DNA of 64,000 nucleotides, taken from contig JAPTMU010000024.1 in the NCBI GenBank assembly GCA_028583405.1, forward strand, positions 1,207,158-1,271,157, read 5' to 3'. The position numbers and the translations under genes are program-made. Source of the stretch: Pogonophryne albipinna. Lineage: Eukaryota > Chordata > Actinopteri > Perciformes > Artedidraconidae. The notes under the pieces were generated by a model. The model saw only the letters and a program-made list of their open reading frames with translations, was not told where the DNA came from and made no database searches. This document shows, piece by piece, positions 13,001 to 55,688 of this stretch; the first letter of the stretch is position 1, and each line of letters begins with the position of its first letter.

Positions 13001-14000
13001 NNNNNNNNNNNNNNNNNNNNNNNNNNNNNNNNNNNNNNNNNNNNNNNNNNNNNNNNNNNNNNNNNNNNNNNNNNNNNNNNNNNNNNNNNNNNNNNNNNNN
13101 NNNNNNNNNNNNNNNNNNNNNNNNNNNNNNNNNNNNNNNNNNNNNNNNNNNNNNNNNNNNNNNNNNNNNNNNNNNNNNNNNNNNNNNNNNNNNNNNNNNN
13201 NNNNNNNNNNNNNNNNNNNNNNNNNNNNNNNNNNNNNNNNNNNNNNNNNNNNNNNNNNNNNNNNNNNNNNNNNNNNNNNNNNNNNNNNNNNNNNNNNNNN
13301 NNNNNNNNNNNNNNNNNNNNNNNNNNNNNNNNNNNNNNNNNNNNNNNNNNNNNNNNNNNNNNNNNNNNNNNNNNNNNNNNNNNNNNNNNNNNNNNNNNNN
13401 NNNNNNNNNNNNNNNNNNNNNNNNNNNNNNNNNNNNNNNNNNNNNNNNNNNNNNNNNNNNNNNNNNNNNNNNNNNNNNNNNNNNNNNNNNNNNNNNNNNN
13501 NNNNNNNNNNNNNNNNNNNNNNNNNNNNNNNNNNNNNNNNNNNNNNNNNNNNNNNNNNNNNNNNNNNNNNNNNNNNNNNNNNNNNNNNNNNNNNNNNNNN
13601 NNNNNNNNNNNNNNNNNNNNNNNNNNNNNNNNNNNNNNNNNNNNNNNNNNNNNNNNNNNNNNNNNNNNNNNNNNNNNNNNNNNNNNNNNNNNNNNNNNNN
13701 NNNNNNNNNNNNNNNNNNNNNNNNNNNNNNNNNNNNNNNNNNNNNNNNNNNNNNNNNNNNNNNNNNNNNNNNNNNNNNNNNNNNNNNNNNNNNNNNNNNN
13801 NNNNNNNNNNNNNNNNNNNNNNNNNNNNNNNNNNNNNNNNNNNNNNNNNNNNNNNNNNNNNNNNNNNNNNNNNNNNNNNNNNNNNNNNNNNNNNNNNNNN
13901 NNNNNNNNNNNNNNNNNNNNNNNNNNNNNNNNNNNNNNNNNNNNNNNNNNNNNNNNNNNNNNNNNNNNNNNNNNNNNNNNNNNNNNNNNNNNNNNNNNNN
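13001..14000. other. Assembly gap of exactly 1000 N
   Basis: All bases are N. The round length suggests a placeholder between contigs. The left edge lies inside the 54-bp array and the right edge inside a 25-bp array, so the true distance and even the adjacency are unknown. Any ORF across it is meaningless. Confidence 0.99.
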
Positions 14001-14175
14001 TACACCTGAAGCTCCCTGCTGTGATTATACCTGAGTTACTGAAGGATACACCTGAAGCCCCCTGCTGTGATTACACCTGAAGCCCCCTGCTTGATGAAGC
14101 CCCTGCTATGACACCTGAAGCCCCCTGCTGTGATTACACCTGAAGCCCCCTGTGTGATTACACCTGAGCTACTGA
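14001..14175. repeat. Short 25-bp tandem array
   Basis: A few imperfect copies of a unit containing ACACCTGAAGCCCCCTGCTG and TGATT, with internal deletions. It starts at the gap edge and its real length is unknown. No gene is visible between it and 14287. Confidence 0.75.
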
Positions 14176-14287
14176 AGCCCCTGGAGTCCAGGGTACAGAG
14201 GGATAAACTGTCATCAGATGTAATCACAACATCTACAGGAAACATTTCATCTGAGGAGAAAATACACACATCTACACACTTTCAGTA

Positions 14288-16428
14288 TGTAGTGTCTCTA
14301 CTTTAAAGAGTCCTCTCCTGCTGATGTTCAGGTGTATATCAGTATGTAGTGTCTCTACTTTAAAGAGTCCTCTCCTGCTGATGTTCAGGTGTATATCAGT
14401 ATGTAGTGTCTCTACTTTAAAGAGTCCTCTCCTGCTGATGTTCAGGTGTATATCAGTATGTAGTGTCTCTACTTTAAAGAGTCCTCTCCTGATGATGTTC
14501 AGGTGTATATCAGTATGTAGTGTCTCTACTTTAAAGAGTCCTCTCCTGCTGATGTTCAGGTGTATATCAGTATGTAGTGTCTCTACTTTTAAAGAGTCCT
14601 CTCCTGCTGATGTTCAGGTGTATATCAGTATGTAGTGTCTCTACTTTAAAGAGTCCTCTCCTGCTGATGTTCAGGTGTATATCAGTATGTAGTGTCTCTA
14701 CTTTAAAGAGTCCTCTCCTGCTGATGTTCAGGTGTATATCAGTATGTAGTGTCTCTACTTTAAAGAGTCCTCTCCTGCTGATGCTTCAGGTGTATATCAG
14801 TATGTAGTGTCTCTACTTTAAAGAGTCCTCTCCTGCTGATGTTCAGGTGTATATCAGTATGTAGTGTCTCTACTTTAAAGAGTCCTCTTCGCTGCTTGAT
14901 TCAGGTGTATATCAGTATGTAGTGTCTCTACTTTAAAGAGTCCTCTCCTGCTGATGCTTCAGGTGTATATCAGTATGTAGTGTCTCTACTTTAAAGAGTC
15001 CTCTCCTGCTGATGTTCAGGTGTATATTCAGTATGTAGTGTCTCTACTTTAAAGAGTCCTCTCCTGCTTGATGTTCAGGTGTATATCAGTATGTAGTGTC
15101 TCTACTTTAAAGAGTCCTCTCCTGCTGATGTTCAGGATGTATATCAGTATGTAGTATCTACTTTAAAGAGTCCTCTCCTGCTGATGTTCAGGTGTATATC
15201 AGTATGTAGTGTCTCTACTTTAAAGAGTCCTCTCCTGCTGATGTTCAGGTGTATATCAGTATGTAGTGTCTGTACTTTAAAGAGTCCTCTCCTGCTGATG
15301 TCAGGTGTATATCAGTATGTAGTGTCTATACTTTAAAGAGTCCTCTCCTGCTGATGTTCAGCTGTATATCAGTATGTAGTCAATACTTTAAAGAGTCCTC
15401 TCTGCTGATGTTCAGGTGTTAATCAGTATGTAGTGTCTCTACTTTAAAGAGTCCTCTCCTGCTGATGTGCAGGTGTCTATCAATATGTAGTGGCTCTACT
15501 TTAAAGAGTCCCTCTCCTGCTGATGTTCAGGTGTATATCAGTATGTAGTCTCTACTTTAAAGAGTCCTCTCCTGCTGATGTTCCAGGTGTATATCAGTCT
15601 GTAGTGTCTCTACTTTAAAGAGTCCTCTCCTGCTGATGTTCAGCGTGTATATCAGTATGTAGTGTCTCTACTTTAAAGAGTCCTCTCCTGCTGATGCTTC
15701 AGGTGTATATCAGTATGTAGTGTCTCTACTTTAAAGAGTCCTCTCCTGCTGATGTTCAGGTGTATATCAGTATGTAGTGTCTCTACTTTTAAAGAGTCCT
15801 CTCCTGCTGATGTTCAGGTGTATATCAGTATGTAGTGTCTCTACTTTAAAGAGTCCTCTCCTACTGATGTTCAGGTGTATATCAGTATGTAGTGTCTCTA
15901 CTTTAAAGAGTCCTCTCCTGCTGATGCTCAGGTGTATATCAGTATGTAGGTCTATACTTTTAAAGAGTCCTCTCCTGCTGATGCTTCAGGTGTATATCAG
16001 TATGTAGTGTCTCTACTTTAAAGAGTCTCTCCATGCTGATGTTCAGGTGTATATCAGTATGTAGTGTCTCTACTTTAAAGAGTCCTCTCCTGCTGATGTC
16101 AGGTGTATATCAGTATGTAGTGTCTCTACTTTAAAGAGTCCTCTCCTACTGATGTTCAGGTGTATATCAGTATGTAGTGTCTCTACTTTAAAGAGTCCTC
16201 TCCTGCTGATGCTCAGGTGTATATCAGTATGTAGTGTCTCTACTTTAAAGAGTCCTCTCCTGCTGATGTTCAGGTGTATATCAGTATGTAGTGTCTCTAC
16301 TTTAAAGAGTCCTCTCCTGCTGATGTTCAGGTGTATATCAGTATGTAGTGTCTCTACTTTAAAGAGTCCTCTCCTGCTGATGTTCAGGTGTATATCAGTA
16401 TGTAGTGTCTCTACTTTAAAGAGTCCTT
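14288..16428. repeat. 57-bp minisatellite array (~37 units)
   Basis: Tandem units of 57 bp containing CTCTACTTTAAAGAGTCCTC, TCCTGCTGATGTTCAGGTGT and ATATCAGTATGTAGTGT. Indels cluster in the middle (14890-16080) and the outer units are almost identical. The unit is 19 codons long and open in frame, which explains the short ORFs of a repeated peptide on both strands. These are not genes. Confidence 0.95.
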
Positions 16429-16625
16429 GCAGTGCACTAACACCAACAGAACGCACTACGGGAGAGGAACAGGGACTCTTTAAAGACGTGATGTAATTCA
16501 TATCTACTCACTCAGTTTCCCCACATGACGGCAGGTGTCTCAGAGAGGCGTTCAGGTGCAGCCAGACTTTCCTGCTCCACCTGAAGTTGCTCCTTAATTC
16601 GTCTAATCATAAGAGTTCCCCCTGA

Positions 16626-16627
<2 letters not shown>
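16429..16627. other. Non-repetitive stretch upstream of the BNIP2-family gene
   Basis: No ORF, RNA gene or clear promoter motif is visible. It is one of the few non-repetitive stretches before exon 1 and could hold a non-coding 5' exon, because exon 1 has its own splice acceptor. That is only inference from position. Confidence 0.3.

Positions 16628-16686
<59 letters not shown>
16628..16686. repeat. (CA)n microsatellite
   Basis: Uninterrupted CA dinucleotides over about 58 bp. A shorter (TG)n is at about 16743-16762. Confidence 0.95.
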
Positions 16687-16687
<1 letters not shown>

Positions 16688-16908
16688 TCCTGCATTCCTT
16701 TCTCTGGCTTTAAACGCTTCCTTAGCAGGTAACTCCACAGTAGGTGTGTGTGTGTGTGTGTATGTGTGTTTATCTGGTTCTGATAGAATCAAAGGAACCT
16801 GCCTGACGGCTCTGATTCTCCGACACACCTGAGGGGGGGGGCAGGGCTCCATGTTCCTCTGTTTGTGGTTACTGAAGCAGAGCACACACACACACACCCA
16901 GGTGACCA

Positions 16909-16911
<3 letters not shown>

Positions 16912-16987
<76 letters not shown>

Positions 16988-17000
16988 TGTGTGTGGTGTG

Positions 17001-17037
<37 letters not shown>

Positions 17038-17040
17038 CTG
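16912..17040. repeat. (TG)n microsatellite with interruptions
   Basis: TG dinucleotides broken by single G or T insertions near 16980, 16996 and 17002, followed by a GTGC-rich tail to about 17070. It explains the CVCV and HTHT ORFs here. Confidence 0.95.
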
Positions 17041-17153
17041 TGCGTGCGCATCGTGCGCGTGCGTGCGTGTGCGTAAGGATGTTGAGATTAATTTCAGAGA
17101 GGCTGGTAAACTGTATTCCATCATCATTCTTATTAACATACTGCCACTTTAAT

Positions 17154-17343
<190 letters not shown>

Positions 17344-17386
17344 TTGATTGTATTTTGTCCCTGCAGGGCTCCTGTAGCGGGCCCCC

Positions 17387-49239
<31,853 letters not shown>

Positions 49240-49406
49240 CGGTCTCTGAGGTCACTTCCTGTACAGAACCAGATCAGAGACTCTTTATTTATACTGTCTG
49301 TAACTCAGGGGTGTTGTGTGTGTGGGGGGGGGTGGGGGGGTGGTAAGTTATTGTGTTTACATGTCCGAACCTGAACACTGCACTATCAGGACTCTGTGAC
49401 TTATAC

Positions 49407-49412
49407 AATAAA
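49407..49412 (+). terminator. Polyadenylation signal of the BNIP2-family gene
   Basis: AATAAA about 168 nt after the stop codon. It would give a 3' UTR of roughly 190 nt, which contains a G-rich stretch at 49325-49342. Confidence 0.75.
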
Positions 49413-49506
49413 ATATGATCAAAGCTTCTGAACTCTGTCAGTCACATGTTGTTATGATGTTCACACCATGACCAGAGAGAGGGGGGGGGGGGGGTGTATT
49501 TACATC

Positions 49507-49690
49507 ACATGTTACTTCTTAGACGCTTTTACCCAAAGCGACTCACATACTCAACACTGAGGACAATCCCCACAGGAGCACTTTGGGGTGAAGTGTCTCA
49601 GGGACACAACGACATGCTGACTGCAGTGGGGTTTGAACCTGTGCTCCCCTGATCTAAACACCAGCGCACTAGGCCACTGCGCCGCCGCCA
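49507..49690. mobile_element. Interspersed teleost repeat
   Basis: Contains AGACGCTTTTACCCAAAGCG, CTCAGGGACACAACG and TTTGAACCTGTGCTCC ... CACTAGGCCACTGCGCCGCC, matching by recall a very common short fish repeat. It is non-coding; the family was not assigned. Confidence 0.6.
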
Positions 49691-49774
49691 CAGCCTATCC
49701 AGTCTCTGATAGTGTTACGCTATTATGAGAGTGCTCTCATACTTGTTTGATTCTGAAATGATATATATAAATAA

Positions 49775-49919
<145 letters not shown>

Positions 49920-50045
49920 TATCTCATTATTATAACTTTTCATGGGGATTTTATTTTTTTCAAGTGGCGGAAATGGGCTTCGTTACGTAGTGACAATAAA
50001 TAAAGAAGCACCCTCAACAGAACATGAAGGAACTTTGTAAATAAA

Positions 50046-50275
50046 GTGAGACATATAAATCACATATTCATATAAATCATATATTCATATAAATCACATA
50101 TTCATATAAATCATATATTCATATAAATCATATATTCATATAAATCATATATTCATATAAATCATATATTCATATAAATCATATATTCATATAAATCATA
50201 TATTCATATAAATCCCATGTTCATATAAATCACATATTCATATAAATCACATATTCATATAAATCCCATGTACAG
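50046..50275. repeat. 17-bp AT-rich tandem array
   Basis: About 13 units of ATATAAATCATATATTC with CACATATTC and CCCATGTTC variants, ending where the hAT transposase remnant begins. Confidence 0.95.
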
Positions 50276-50475
50276 ATAACCCACTGCATGTTACACCCAG
50301 AAGCCCTTGTCACCAAAGCTATGCCACCAGACCTCACTGCAGTATTAGATCAAGCTGTGAAAATAGTGAACTACATCAAGTCCCGTCCGCTGAAGCCGCG
50401 GTTGTTCAGCACATTGTGCAATGAGATGGGGGCTGAGCACCGTGGCCTTTGACTGCACACGGAGGTCCGCTGGCT

Positions 50476-50825
50476 GTCACGGGGCAAGGTGCTGTGCCGT
50501 GTCACGGGGCAAGGTGCTGTCCCGTGTCACGGGGCAAGGTGCTGTCCCGTGTCACGGGGCAAGGTGCTGTGCCGTGTCACGGGGCAAGGTGCTGTCCCGT
50601 GTCACGGGGCAAGGTGCTGTCCCGTGTCACGGGGCAAGGTGCTGTGCCGTGTCACGGGGCAAGGTGCTGTCCCGTGTCACGGGGCAAGGTGCTGTCCCGT
50701 GTCACGGGGCAAGGTGCTGTGCCGTGTCACGGGGCAAGGTGCTGTCCCGTGTCACGGGGCAAGGTGCTGTCCCGTGTCACGGGGCAAGGTGCTGTGCCGT
50801 GTCACGGGGCAAGGTGCTGTCCCGT
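50476..50825 (+). repeat. 25-bp minisatellite inside transposase, with 75-bp higher-order unit
   Basis: Fourteen copies of a 25-bp unit containing CACGGGGCAAGGTGCTGT, amplified from the codons for LSRGKVLSR. After CTGT the copies read GCCGT, CCCGT, CCCGT in strict rotation, so the true recent unit is 75 bp (25 codons). Thirteen extra copies add 325 bp, which breaks the frame. Confidence 0.93.
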
Positions 50826-51492
50826 TTCTACGAGCTCCGCGACAAACTTGTTGCATTTGCAAATGAGCACGACTTACCCTACAAAGAACACATGGATGAT
50901 GAATCGTGGTGGGTTAAGCTTGCATATCTGGCAGATATTTTTAGCCACCTCAATGACCTCAACATCAGAATGCAAGGGAAGAATGAGAATATCCTGACAG
51001 CCAAACTCAAAGGTTTCCGATCCAAGTTAAGACTGTGGCAAAATAAAGTCACCAAGAAAAACATTGAAATGTTTCCGCTGACATCCAGTGACCCAGCGCT
51101 AGAGTTGGGTGTAACGCGTAACTGTAATAATATTACTTTTGTCGGTAACGGAGTAGTGTAACGCGCTACTTTTATAATTCAGTAATCACACTGCAGTTAC
51201 TAACATTGCCCCGACACGCGTTACTTCGTTACTAAAATCAGTCATAATCACACTGACAGACGAGAGGGGTTTCCGCCGCAGGTTTATATGTACGTAATCT
51301 GCGCGACTTTCGCGTCCACATCTCCGCGTGCAGTGCTGCATAAACATGGCTGAGTCAGCGATAACTCTCGAGGGGTGGAGGTCTGCACATTACTCTGAGT
51401 TCGTCCGAAGAATAGACAGGAATGTGACGGTGAGGTGCAAACTGTGTCCAGGCCAGCAGCTGTTATCCACTGCTGGAAGCACCACGTCAAAC

Positions 51493-51841
51493 TAGTGATG
51501 GCAGTTTGACACTGAAGCTTCGAACGGAGCTTCAGTGTCAAACTAGTGATGGCAGTTTGACACTGAAGCTTCGAACGGAGCTTCAGGGTCAAACTAGTGA
51601 TGGCAGTTTGACCCTGAAGCTTCGAACGGAGCTTCAGGGTCAAACTAGTGATGGCAGTTTGACACTGAAGCTTCGAACGGAGCTTCAGTGTCAAACTAGT
51701 GATGGCAGTTTGACCCTGAAGCTTCGAACGGAGCTTCAGTGTCAAACTAGTGATGGCAGTTTGACACTGAAGCTTCGAACGGAGCTTCAGTGTCAAACTA
51801 GTGATGGCAGTTTGACACTGAAGCTTCGAACGGAGCTTCAA
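51493..51841. repeat. 51-bp array with inverted-repeat units
   Basis: Seven units of 51 bp, each starting with the transposon end TAGTGATGGC. Six carry a complete inverted repeat: arms GTTTGACACTGAAGCT and AGCTTCAGTGTCAAAC around an 8-base loop. Two variant arms (GACCC / GGGTC) occur. The last unit is truncated in its right arm. ORFs on both strands are artefacts. Confidence 0.93.
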
Positions 51842-52306
51842 CCCTGGACTTCCTATTCCATAGAAGCATGCTTCGAAGCTTGCTTCAAATCACGTGACAC
51901 ATGACGTCAGAAGCTGCAACTGCTTCAAATCACGTGACATGTGACGTCCGAAGCAGCAACTGCTTCATTTCCTGAATGAATCACTTGACTGGTTCGCGGT
52001 CCATTCACGCGATTCAATGCACTGCCTCGTCTCGATTCTGACAGGTGACAGGTTGAAACAGTTTTGAATGTGAGCGCTTCAACACTTTATGACCGCTCTA
52101 AACAATGCGCAATGTGTGGGTTGTCGTAGTTTGTGTTGTTGCTGTTGAGTTGTTGTTGGTATTGCATTTGAATTGTATCATTCATTATAGAGCAAGCCAG
52201 GAAGAAAGATAGGTCGTTCTGGGAAACACTTGGAAATGTGGAGAAGTTGTGAACAAAAAGACAATTATCAGTAATATAAAAACAGTTCAATATTTCAAGG
52301 AATAGA

Positions 52307-52370
52307 TAGCCCAGTGGGTAGAGCCGGGGGCCCCAATGCGGTGTGTCCTCCGTGCACCTGGTTCAAAGCC
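52307..52370 (+). other. tRNA-like A and B box pair
   Basis: TAGCCCAGTGGG (52307-52318) fits the A-box consensus TRGYNNARNNGG. GGTTCAAAGCC (52360-52370) is 9 of 11 to the B box. The spacing is tRNA-like. It is probably a tRNA-derived fragment or SINE head within the transposon; a clean cloverleaf was not built. Confidence 0.4.
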
Positions 52371-54097
52371 CGGAATGGATGTATTTTAATAACTGATAAA
52401 AGGCCCTCTCCTCCCAAAAACATGTCCAGCACTCTCTAATCTCTTCTCAATAACCCAATACACACAATTATCAATCTTTAATTGCAAATAGAACATGATA
52501 TTCAGTCTTAGTGTGTGTGTGTGTGTGCGTGTGTGTGTTGATCGAATATTTTTCAAGGCAAAGATACGTTAAACCCACTGCAGCCTTGCACTTCGCCAGG
52601 AGAGGTCGCTGTAACTGAAGCTTCGAGAAATGAACCTATTTCCGACACAATTGTCCAAGTGGTTCGACGCTTCATTCAAAGCTTCATTTTGCCATCACCA
52701 CGTCAAACCTCAACAAACACCTGCAAAGAACAGATGCTAAGGTGAAGCTACCGCACAGCTATTTGTTGTTTGTTTATATCACGTAGTCTGTTCTTCTTCT
52801 CTGTCTTCCGGTTGTTGCCTGTTTTGAATGACAAATACACACTACCGCCGCCTGCTGGTAAGGAGAGTTATTGCCACTCACGCATGCGCAGTTCGTACGT
52901 GCTCGGCGAGTAAAGTAACGAGTTACTTTATGTAGATAGTAACGAAGTAGTGTAATATATATATATATATTTTTTTTAAGTAATATGTAATATGTAATAT
53001 ATTACATTTGTTTAGTAACGACCCCATCTCTGCCCAGCGCACAAGACAGCATTTTTCTACAAGTTGTAGCTGCTCACCTGAGAGTGCTGGAGGAGAGGTT
53101 TGAGTCATATTTCCCTCCTATGAATGAAGACTTCGATTGGCTCCGTTTAATCCTCTGTCATTAATATCAGCCACAAGTTTAAACAGCAGAGCTCAGAAAG
53201 AACTCGCAGAGCTATCTATGGACCGCTCCCTGAAACTGAAGCACGGGGAACTACGTCTGGATATCTTTTGGCTGCTTGTGGGACACGAGTATCCATCCCT
53301 CTCAGAGTGCCATCAAGGTGCTTTTACAGTTTCCAACCTCCTACTTGTGCGAGCTGGCGTTTTCCTCACTCGCACATGTCAAAAACAAGACCCGCACCCG
53401 GCTGTCAGCGGAGCAGGACCTCCGCGTTGCGCTGTCCACTATCCGCCCACGCATCCAGAGACTCTGCTCACAAAAGCAGGCACAAGTGTCGCACTAGCAC
53501 CGTGTAACGGTCTGAGAAATGTTTATGTTTGGATGTTAATTTGTGTGCCTTTCTTATAAATGTATGATTTATGATTTTGTCAATTAGTATTATCTGGATA
53601 GTGAAAAGCAGAATGCTTCATATTTGGGATGTGGTTGCTGAGTCACATGACCACAGTCAGGTCAGAGGGCATTGTTTCATCCCTCCAATTCTATGACGTT
53701 ATTATTTAATCTAAGTGATCATAGGCCTGCCTCTTTTGAAATCCAAATGTCAAATAATAACTGTATTGATATGTATTCGTGTTTTTACACAGGTAGGCCT
53801 ACTATCTTCAGCCAAAACAAAAGAGCCTACTTAGTAGCCTGTTTATAATATTGAATTCATCATAGAAATGGTGTTGACATTTTTAGTCTGGTTCTTGTTA
53901 TTATGTGTGAATACATTATTTGTTCTATAAAATGTTCTATTCAATGAAATACACATTTGAAAACCAATTTATGGTGTATTTATTGTTTTTAGTTTAAGCT
54001 CTGAAGTGGTTTTTAAATCTACAAAAAGTTGCGGTGCCTTGGGGTCGAGAAATATTTTCAGGGGTGCCTTGGTAAAAAAAAGGTTGGGAACCTGCTC

Positions 54098-54384
54098 TAA
54101 GTCACAACGGCACTGAAGGCGGATGAAGGCTGCAACAGAGGGTGGTCTCCATTCGTCGAATGAAGTAGCAGTGATAGATTCATCTTCTTATTACAGACAC
54201 ATGCATTTCCTAACATTCGGTCTATATGCTGTAAAATGTATTATCTCTTCAATTTACACACGGCATCTATTGCACGTCTGTCCGTCCTGGGAGAGGGATC
54301 CCTCCTCTGTTGCTCTGTCTGAGCTTTCTCCCATGTTCCCTTAAAACTGTGGGGTTTCTCTGGAAGGGTTTCCTTGTACGATGT
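54098..54384. other. Region before 15-bp array: body of a fish retroelement 3' end
   Basis: Contains TCCTGGGAGAGGGATCCCTC, CTCTGTTGCTCTGTCTGAGC and TTTCCTTGTACGATGTGAGG, recalled as a widespread teleost retroelement 3' region ending in a GATTT tail. The left border is unclear. No ORF is supported. Confidence 0.5.
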
Positions 54385-55449
54385 GAGGGTCTAAGGACAG
54401 AGGGTCTAAGGATAGAGGGTCTGAGGACAGAGGGTCTAAGGACAGAGGGTCTAAGGACAGAGGGTCTAAGGACAGAGGGTCTGAGGACAGAGGGTCTAAG
54501 GGTCTGAGGACAGAGGGTCTAAGGACAGAGGGTCTAAGGACAGAGGGTCTAAGGACAGAGGGTCTGAGGACAGAGGGTCTAAGGACAGAGGGTCTAAGGA
54601 TAGAGGGTCTGAGGACAGAGGGTCTGAGGACAGAGGGTCTAAGGACAGAGGGTCTAAGGAAAGAGGGTCTGAGGACAGAGGGTCTAAGGACAGAGGGTCT
54701 AAGGGTCTGAGGACAGAGGGTCTAAGGACAGAGGGTCTAAGGATAGAGGGTCTAAGGACAGAGGGTCTAAGGATAGAGGGTCTGAGGACAGAGGGTCTGA
54801 GGACAGAGGGTCTAAGGACAGAGGGTCTAAGGATAGATGGTTTAAGGACAGAGGGTTTAAGGACAGAGGGTCTAAGGACAGAGGGTCTAAGGATAGAGGG
54901 TCTAAGGACAGAGGGTCTAAGGACAGAGGGTCTAGGGACAGAGGGTCTGAGGACAGAGGGTCTAAGGACAGAGGGTCTAAGGGTCTGAGGACAGAGGGTC
55001 TAAGGACAGAGGGTCTAAGGACAGAGGGTCTAAGGACAGAGGGTCTGAGGACAGAGGGTCTGAGGACAGAGGGTCTAAGGACAGAGGGTCTAAGGACAGA
55101 TGGTCTAAGGACAGAGGGTCTAAGGACAGAGGGTCTAAGGATAGAGGGTCTAAGGACAGAGGGTCTAAGGACAGATGGTCTAAGGACAGAGGGTCTGAGG
55201 ACAGAGGGTCTGAGGACAGAGGGTCTAAGGACAGAGGGTCTAAGGACAGAGGGTATGAGGACAGAGGGTCTGAGGACAGAGGGTCTAAGGACAGAGGGTC
55301 TAAGGACAGAGGGTCTAAGGACAGATGGTCTAAGGACAGAGGGTCTAAGGACAGAGGGTCTAAGGACAGAGGGTCTAAGGACAGAGGGTCTGAGGACAGA
55401 GGGTCTAAGGACAGAGGGTCTAAGGACAGAGGGTCTAAGGACAGAGGGT
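54385..55449 (+). repeat. 15-bp minisatellite within retroelement tail (~71 units)
   Basis: Tandem GGGTCTAAGGACAGA units with TGAGG, GATAGAGG and GATGG variants. The surrounding element continues on the right with GGGTGTGGTTTTTCTCATAC. ORFs of LRTEG or RPSVL repeats are artefacts. Confidence 0.95.
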
Positions 55450-55688
55450 GTGGTTTTTCTCATACTGATACTCTGAACAGTCTGTGCTGTTGTATTTGCT
55501 GTAAAGTGTCTCTACTGTAGGCTCTTTTATTATCAGCACTTTGACTCCACCTCCTAACCCTTTGGCTCCACCTCCTAACCCTTTGGCTCCACCTCCTAAC
55601 CCTTTGGCTCCACCTCCTAACCCTAACCACCAAACATCCTTTATAAATGTGCTGTATAAATAAAACTTGATTTGATTTGATTTGATTT
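55450..55688 (+). mobile_element. 3' end of retroelement with 21-bp repeats and GATTT tail
   Basis: Contains TGTATTTGCTGTAAAGTGTC, about four copies of a 21-bp CCACCTCCTAACCCTTTGGCT unit (55537-55628), GCTGTATAAATAAAACTTGA and a (TTGAT)n tail at 55667-55688. The pentamer tail fits a non-LTR element or SINE 3' end. Confidence 0.6.

Larger units (their letters stand above)
51493..52700. mobile_element. Third-level non-coding hAT-like element, 8-bp target duplication
   Basis: Flanked by CGTCAAAC at 51485-51492 and 52701-52708. The ends are TAGTGATGGCA and, on the reverse strand, TGGTGATGGCA. It is 1208 bp with GAAGCTTCGAA-type motifs at both ends and no transposase. It contains a 51-bp hairpin array at its left end and a tRNA-like block. 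Confidence 0.78.
51346..52768 (+). pseudogene. BED zinc-finger N-terminal fragment of nested hAT, split by third element
   Basis: ATG at 51346 encodes MAESAITLEGWRSAHYSEF, then VRCKLCPGQQLLSTAGSTTS. Coding resumes in frame after the inserted element (at 52709) with LNKHLQRTDAKVK and ends in TAG. The C-x2-C, then L..H pattern fits a BED finger, as in hAT transposases. The rest of the protein is missing. Confidence 0.7.
51100..53032 (+). mobile_element. Nested hAT element with 8-bp target duplication
   Basis: Flanked by CCCAGCGC at 51092-51099 and 53033-53040. The ends are TAGAGTTGGG and (reverse strand) CAGAGATGGG, typical of hAT. Subterminal sequence is rich in GTAACG/CGTTAC motifs on both sides (51108-51235, 52913-53020). 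It contains a BED-finger N-terminal fragment but no transposase core, so it is an internally deleted, non-autonomous copy. It interrupts the outer hAT transposase. Confidence 0.83.
50276..54097 (+). pseudogene. Decayed hAT transposase (ZBED5/SCAND3-like), interrupted by nested elements
   Basis: Outer hAT element, 5'-truncated. Upstream block (50282-50480): PEALVTKAMPPDL, LFSTLCNEMG, an in-frame TGA, then LHTEVRWLSRGKVL. After a 25-bp array, the second block (50826-51091) has FYELRDKLVAFANEH and WWVKLAYLADIFSHLNDLNI. After a nested insertion (51100-53032), the C-terminal block (53060-53505) lies in several frames: LRVLEERFESYFP, SLKLKHGELRLDIFW, and the hAT dimerisation region VLLQFPTSYLCE ... 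RVALSTIRPRIQRLCSQ. These match the ZBED5/FAM200-type transposase family by recall. The likely 3' end is AAGGTTGGGAACCTGC near 54080-54097. One in-frame stop, several frameshifts and two insertions make it inactive. Confidence 0.82.

Noticed and set aside
12716..14080. 454-codon ORF across the gap
   Set aside because: Most of it is N translated as X.
51284..51904. ORFs on both strands with LKLRSKLQ and LTLKLRTELQ repeats
   Set aside because: 51-bp inverted-repeat array inside a transposon; the ORFs follow from the palindrome.
52087..53108. Short minus-strand ORFs in nested hAT elements
   Set aside because: AT-rich non-coding transposon sequence; no motif and no conservation visible.
54699..55463. 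254-codon minus-strand ORF of RPSVL repeats
   Set aside because: Translation of the 15-bp minisatellite; no independent support.
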